This document shows, piece after piece, positions 60,439-64,000 of a stretch of DNA of 64,000 nt. This DNA is from Variovorax sp. V213 (GTDB lineage: Bacteria; Pseudomonadota; Gammaproteobacteria; Burkholderiales; Burkholderiaceae_C), in contig NZ_AP028664.1 of assembly GCF_041154455.1 (NCBI RefSeq), forward strand, positions 497,001-561,000, given 5' to 3'. Each line of letters begins with the position of its first letter. Position 1 is the first letter of the stretch. Below the pieces are notes generated by a model. That model was not told the DNA's origin. It worked only from the letters and a program-made list of their open reading frames with translations, and searched no databases. Position numbers and translations under genes: made by a program.

Positions 60439-61532
60439 GGGGCGCGGGACTTTTGGTTGGCCGTTGATGGCGTCTCGGACGAAGGCGCGGACGAAGAAGA
60501 AGGGGAGGGGACTTCGCGGAAGCTCGCATGCCGTGCGGTCGAGGCGCGCACGCGCAGTTCGGGCTGCAGCACCACCTTGCGCGCATCGCGCCGCTTGCCG
60601 CCCACGCGCTCCAGCAGCATGTCGACCGCCAGTGCGCCGATGCGCTCCTTGGGCTGCGCCACGGTGGTGAGCGGCGGGCTGGTGTAGGCCGAAAGCTCGA
60701 TGTCGTCGAAGCCGACGATCGAGAGGTCGTCCGGCACGTGCACGCCGCTTTCATGCGCGGCGCGCAGGGCGCCGATGGCCATCAGGTCGTTGCAGACGAA
60801 CACGGCCGAGGGTGCGTGCTCGGTGCGCAGGATGGCGTGCATCGCCTCGTAGCCGCCCTGGCTCGTGAAGCCGCCGCGCCACAGCAGCGCGTCGGCGTTC
60901 GGTGTGGCGCCGGCTTCGGCCAGCGCCATGCGCCAGCCCTCGATGCGCTGCTCGCTCGGCATCACGCCCACCGGTCCGCCGATGCAGGCAATGCGCTTGT
61001 GGCCGAGCGACAGCAGGTGCCGCACAGCGAGCAGGCCGCCCTGCATGTGGGCCGTTTCCACCAGGTCGCAGGCCGGGTCTGCAATCTCGCGGTCGACCAG
61101 CACGGTCGGAATGCGCAGCCCGTGCAACTGCGTGACGAGCGAATCGTCGTCGCCGGCCCCGGTCGACACCACGATCAGGCCGTCGATGCGGCGCTCCGCC
61201 AGCACCTGAAGGTACACGCTCTGGCGGTGGGGCTCGTCGTCGGTGTTGCACAGCACCAGCGTGTAGCCGGCGCCGAAGCAGCGGTCTTCCACGATGCGCA
61301 CGATCTCGGCGAAGTAGGGGTTCGAGCTGTTCGGAATCAGCATGCCGAGCGTCGACGTGGTGTTGCTCTTGAGGCTGCGCGCCATGGCGTTGGGCACGTA
61401 GCCCAGTTCGCGGATGGCCTCTTGCACGCGCTCGCGCCCCTTCGCGCTCACATGGCGCGTGTCGTTGACCACATGCGAGACGGTGGTAACCGAAACCCCC
61501 GCGCGCAGTGCGACGTCCTTGATGGTGGCCAT
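60435..61532 (-). CDS. rbsR: LacI-family regulator of the ribose operon (RbsR-like)
   Basis: The product has 365 residues. The DNA-binding helix-turn-helix reads MATIKDVALRAGVSVTTVSH, followed by a hinge helix (NAMARSLKSNTTSTLGML). The periplasmic-binding-like sensor domain has GLIVVSTGAG and FVCNDLMAIGALRAA. A Ser-rich tail of about 30 residues ends the chain. It is encoded within the operon, 28 bp after the permease stop, and likely senses ribose or ribose-5-phosphate. Its operator is not inside the window. Confidence 0.92.
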   Translation of the reverse strand: MATIKDVALRAGVSVTTVSHVVNDTRHVSAKGRERVQEAIRELGYVPNAMARSLKSNTTSTLGMLIPNSSNPYFAEIVRIVEDRCFGAGYTLVLCNTDDEPHRQSVYLQVLAERRIDGLIVVSTGAGDDDSLVTQLHGLRIPTVLVDREIADPACDLVETAHMQGGLLAVRHLLSLGHKRIACIGGPVGVMPSEQRIEGWRMALAEAGATPNADALLWRGGFTSQGGYEAMHAILRTEHAPSAVFVCNDLMAIGALRAAHESGVHVPDDLSIVGFDDIELSAYTSPPLTTVAQPKERIGALAVDMLLERVGGKRRDARKVVLQPELRVRASTARHASFREVPSPSSSSAPSSETPSTANQKSRAP

Positions 61533-61560
61533 GGCGTGTTCCCCTTCCTTGTTTGCAGCT

Positions 61561-62556
61561 TCAGGCCAGGCGGCGATCGGCGCGGCGCTGGCGCAGGGTG
61601 TCGATGATCACCGCAACCACGATGACCGCGCCCGTGATGATGCGTTTGCTCGGCTCGCTGGCACCCACCTGCGCGAGCCCGGCCTCGAGCACCGCGATGA
61701 TGAGCACGCCGAAGAAGGTGTTGACCACCGAGCCGCGCCCGCCCATGAGGCTGGTGCCGCCGATGACCACGGCCGCGATCACCTGCAGCTCGATGCCGAC
61801 ACCAGCATTGGGGTCGGCCGCTTCGAGCCGCGCCGACTGCATCAGTCCCGCCAGCCCGGCCAGGAGGCCCGTGGCCGCAAACACGATGATCCGGATCGGC
61901 CGCGGATCGATGCCCGCGAGCCGCATGGCTTCTTCATTGGTGCCGATGCCCACCACGTGCCGGCCGAAGACCGTGCGCGTGAGCACCAGCTGGCCAACGG
62001 CCACCAGCACCACCGCGAGCACGAAGGCCGCGGAGATGCCGCCGACCCACGGCGCGGCAAGGCCCGAGATGGCGTCGCCCACGTACTGCGTGCGCGAATC
62101 GGTCACCAGGTAGGCGCCGCCGCGCACCGCTTCGAGCATGCCCAGGGAGACGATGAAGCTCGGCAGCCGCCACGCGACCGACACGGCACCCGTGACGGTG
62201 CCGCACACCAGCCCCGTGGCAAGTCCCAGCGCGGCAGCCACCGGCACCGAGAGCTTCCACTGGAGGATGGCTGCGGCCGTGACGGCTGCGCTGAGCGCAA
62301 GCACCGAGCCCACCGAGAGATCGATGCCCGCGATGATCAGCACGAAGGTCATGCCGACCGCCATCACCGCCAGCGCGGGAATTTCGTTGGCAATCGAGAT
62401 GAAGGTTTCGCGCGTGAAGAAATATTCGCTCAGCGTGCCGAAGAGCGCGACCATGCCCACGAGCACGACGGTCAGGCCAAGGTAGGTGCCCAGCTGGCCC
62501 TTGAGAGCGGAGGGCGGGGCGGATGTCGTGGCAGATGTCGGAGCGACTGCGTTCAT
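61561..62556 (-). CDS. rbsC: Ribose-type ABC transporter permease
   Basis: The product has 331 residues and about ten helices. The EAA-like signature region VGTNEEAMRLAGIDPRPIRI and the family block LSVGSVLALSAAVTAA with ADPNAGVGIELQVIAAVVIG and GGRGSVVNTFFGVLII mark an RbsC/XylH-type permease. It forms the channel for a pentose. ATG 62556 lies in an ATGA overlap with the ATPase gene stop. Ribose is inferred from rbsK/rbsD. Confidence 0.94.
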   Translation of the reverse strand: MNAVAPTSATTSAPPSALKGQLGTYLGLTVVLVGMVALFGTLSEYFFTRETFISIANEIPALAVMAVGMTFVLIIAGIDLSVGSVLALSAAVTAAAILQWKLSVPVAAALGLATGLVCGTVTGAVSVAWRLPSFIVSLGMLEAVRGGAYLVTDSRTQYVGDAISGLAAPWVGGISAAFVLAVVLVAVGQLVLTRTVFGRHVVGIGTNEEAMRLAGIDPRPIRIIVFAATGLLAGLAGLMQSARLEAADPNAGVGIELQVIAAVVIGGTSLMGGRGSVVNTFFGVLIIAVLEAGLAQVGASEPSKRIITGAVIVVAVIIDTLRQRRADRRLA

Positions 62557-64000
62557 GGTGTGTCGGCGGTGGCCGGCTGGGCCGGATTCGAATCGGAAAT
62601 GGCGGATCCCGCCGTCGGGGTCGCGGCGGCGGCGGCGCGTCCTGCCGCGTCGGTGAATGCGGCGGCGAGCAGCGATTGCTCGCTCCACTGGCCGCGCTCG
62701 AACACCGCGACCAGCCGGCCGGCGCTCATCACGCCGATGCGGTCGCACATGGCCATCAGCTCGCGCAGGTCGCTCGACACCATCAGCAGCGCCTTGCCGG
62801 CGTCGGTCATGCGGTCGAGTTCGGCATAGAGATCGGCGCGCGCGCCGACGTCCACGCCGCGCGTGGGCTCGTCGAGCAGCAGCACCTTGCATTCGCGGTG
62901 CAGCCAGCGCGCGAACACCACCTTCTGCTGGTTGCCGCCGCTCAATGTGGCCACCGGCTGCTCGATGCTGCGAGAGCGGATGCGCAGCAGTTCCACCAGG
63001 CGCCGCGCAATGCCGCGCTCCCTGGCGCGCTGCAGCCAGCCCGCGCGCGAAATGGCGCCCAGGTCGCTCAGCGTGGCATTGACGCGGATCGATTGCGTGA
63101 GCAGCAGCCCTTGCGACTTGCGGTCTTCGGTCACCAGGCCGATGCCCGCGCGGATCGCCTGCATCGGCGAGCGCCAGCCCTTGCGGGCGCGCTGCACCGG
63201 CTCCGCATTGGATGTGCCGTCGTAAAGAAGAATTTCACCGCGGTCGGCGCGGTCGGCACCGAACAGCAGCCGCACCAGTTCGGTCCGGCCGGAGCCGACC
63301 AGGCCTGCGAGGCCCATGACTTCGCCCGCGCGCAGGTCGATGTCGACGTCACGCACGACCTGTGCGCGGCCGATGCCGCGCGCGCTCAGCAGCACCGGTC
63401 CGGCCACGCGGCGGTCGCGCCCTTCGTGCTCGTGCACCGCACGGCCCACCATGCGCTGCACCAGCTCGGATTCGCGCACGCCGGCCATGGCGCGCACGTC
63501 CACCAGGCGCCCGTCGCGCAGCACCGCCACGCGGTCCGCGATGCGCTGCAGCTCTTCGAGGCGGTGCGACACATAGACGATGGCCACGCCGCGCGCCTTC
63601 AGCAGTTCGATCTGCTCGAACAGATGCGAGGTTTCGCGCGGCGTGAGCATGGCGGTGGGCTCGTCGAGCACCAGCACGCGCGTGTCGTCCTGCAGGTTGC
63701 GCGCGATCTCGACCATCTGCTGCTGGCCGATGCCCAGCCGCGCCACGGGCGTGGCCGGGTCGATGTTCTGCATGCCGATCTTGGCGAGCTGGCGCGCGGC
63801 CAGCTCGTGCAATTTGCCGCGGCGGATCCAGCCGGTCTGGTTGGGCAGCCGGTCGAGCAGCAGGTTCTCGGCCACCGACAGCGTGGTGACCAACCCCAGT
63901 TCCTGCATGACCATGCGCACGCCCAGGCGTTCGGCATCGCGGCGCGATGCGGGCTGGAACGGTGCGCCGTCGAGCAGCATCTGGCCGCGCGTCGGTTGCA
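62553..64000 (-). CDS. rbsA: Ribose-type ABC transporter ATP-binding protein (5' end beyond window)
   Basis: The window contains about 482 codons of a dual-ATPase sugar importer subunit. The first module keeps ARLGIGQQQMVEIARNLQ and VLVLDEPTAMLTPRE; its Walker A is outside the window. The second module has the degenerate GLAGLVGSGRTELVRLL Walker A typical of MglA/RbsA. It also has LSGGNQQKVVFARWLHR and LLLDEPTRGVDVGARAD. The Ala-rich tail after residue 460 is short. The gene drives uptake of a pentose with RbsC; the binding protein RbsB is expected upstream, beyond 64000. Confidence 0.93.
   Translation of the reverse strand, partial: QPTRGQMLLDGAPFQPASRRDAERLGVRMVMQELGLVTTLSVAENLLLDRLPNQTGWIRRGKLHELAARQLAKIGMQNIDPATPVARLGIGQQQMVEIARNLQDDTRVLVLDEPTAMLTPRETSHLFEQIELLKARGVAIVYVSHRLEELQRIADRVAVLRDGRLVDVRAMAGVRESELVQRMVGRAVHEHEGRDRRVAGPVLLSARGIGRAQVVRDVDIDLRAGEVMGLAGLVGSGRTELVRLLFGADRADRGEILLYDGTSNAEPVQRARKGWRSPMQAIRAGIGLVTEDRKSQGLLLTQSIRVNATLSDLGAISRAGWLQRARERGIARRLVELLRIRSRSIEQPVATLSGGNQQKVVFARWLHRECKVLLLDEPTRGVDVGARADLYAELDRMTDAGKALLMVSSDLRELMAMCDRIGVMSAGRLVAVFERGQWSEQSLLAAAFTDAAGRAAAAATPTAGSAISDSNPAQPATADTP

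Overview
The window looks like a stretch of chromosome from a Variovorax-like betaproteobacterium (Burkholderiales, Comamonadaceae). The grounds are uniformly high GC with strong third-position G/C bias, an orphan Bug-type solute-binding protein, an ahcY-tlyA-metF operon behind an S-adenosylhomocysteine riboswitch, a tandem double-length UvrA, a phasin, and many GTG/TTG starts in 4-bp stop/start overlaps. The species call is an inference. I saw no rRNA, CRISPR array, insertion sequence, integrase or phage module. The window holds one tRNA. Both ends cut genes: mvaB at the left and an rbsA-like gene at the right.

Left third (1-25 kb). A compact run holds a tRNA-editing protein, a DUF1289 protein and a DsbA-fold isomerase, followed by an MHS-type transporter that ends in a strong terminator. 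A LivK-type binding protein is divergent from the 1,917-residue tandem UvrA. An ornithine cyclodeaminase/acetylpolyamine deacetylase pair follows. Next come a Bug protein and a TetR/MFS divergent pair with two matching palindromes between them, then a HAD phosphatase, prfC and a phasin. The SAH-riboswitch operon ahcY-tlyA-metF-rlpA regenerates methionine from S-adenosylhomocysteine.

Middle (25-46 kb). This part holds rplM-rpsI, erpA, anmK with an M23 endopeptidase, tyrS, an OmpA/FecR-domain pair, a cation-efflux gene with dtd, and the phoH-ybeY-methyltransferase operon. The usual ruvA-ruvB pair is split by about 7.3 kb. The intervening DNA carries a six-gene lipid-head-group operon resembling the poorly characterised E. 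coli ynbABCD set, with an added PlsC-type acyltransferase and a small membrane protein. A DmeF-type metal exporter and an LpxH-like phosphoesterase follow ruvB.

Right third (46-64 kb). Genes for two multihaem c-type cytochromes with a DUF2970 peptide are divergent from a MocR-alkB pair. A tRNA with anticodon CAT follows, then a sigma factor with a membrane-anchored Ala/Pro-rich partner. An enoyl-CoA hydratase is next, then a leftward run of an FAD monooxygenase, a DsbC-type disulfide isomerase and an M61 peptidase. A MOSC protein follows. The window closes with a leftward ribose-type operon: ABC ATPase, permease, LacI regulator, ribokinase and ribose pyranase, each coupled to the next by overlap or a short gap.

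Most of the sequence is ordinary housekeeping. The parts most worth a second look are the ynb-like lipid operon, the tandem UvrA, the SAH riboswitch, the TetR/MFS operator pair and the MocR-alkB coupling.
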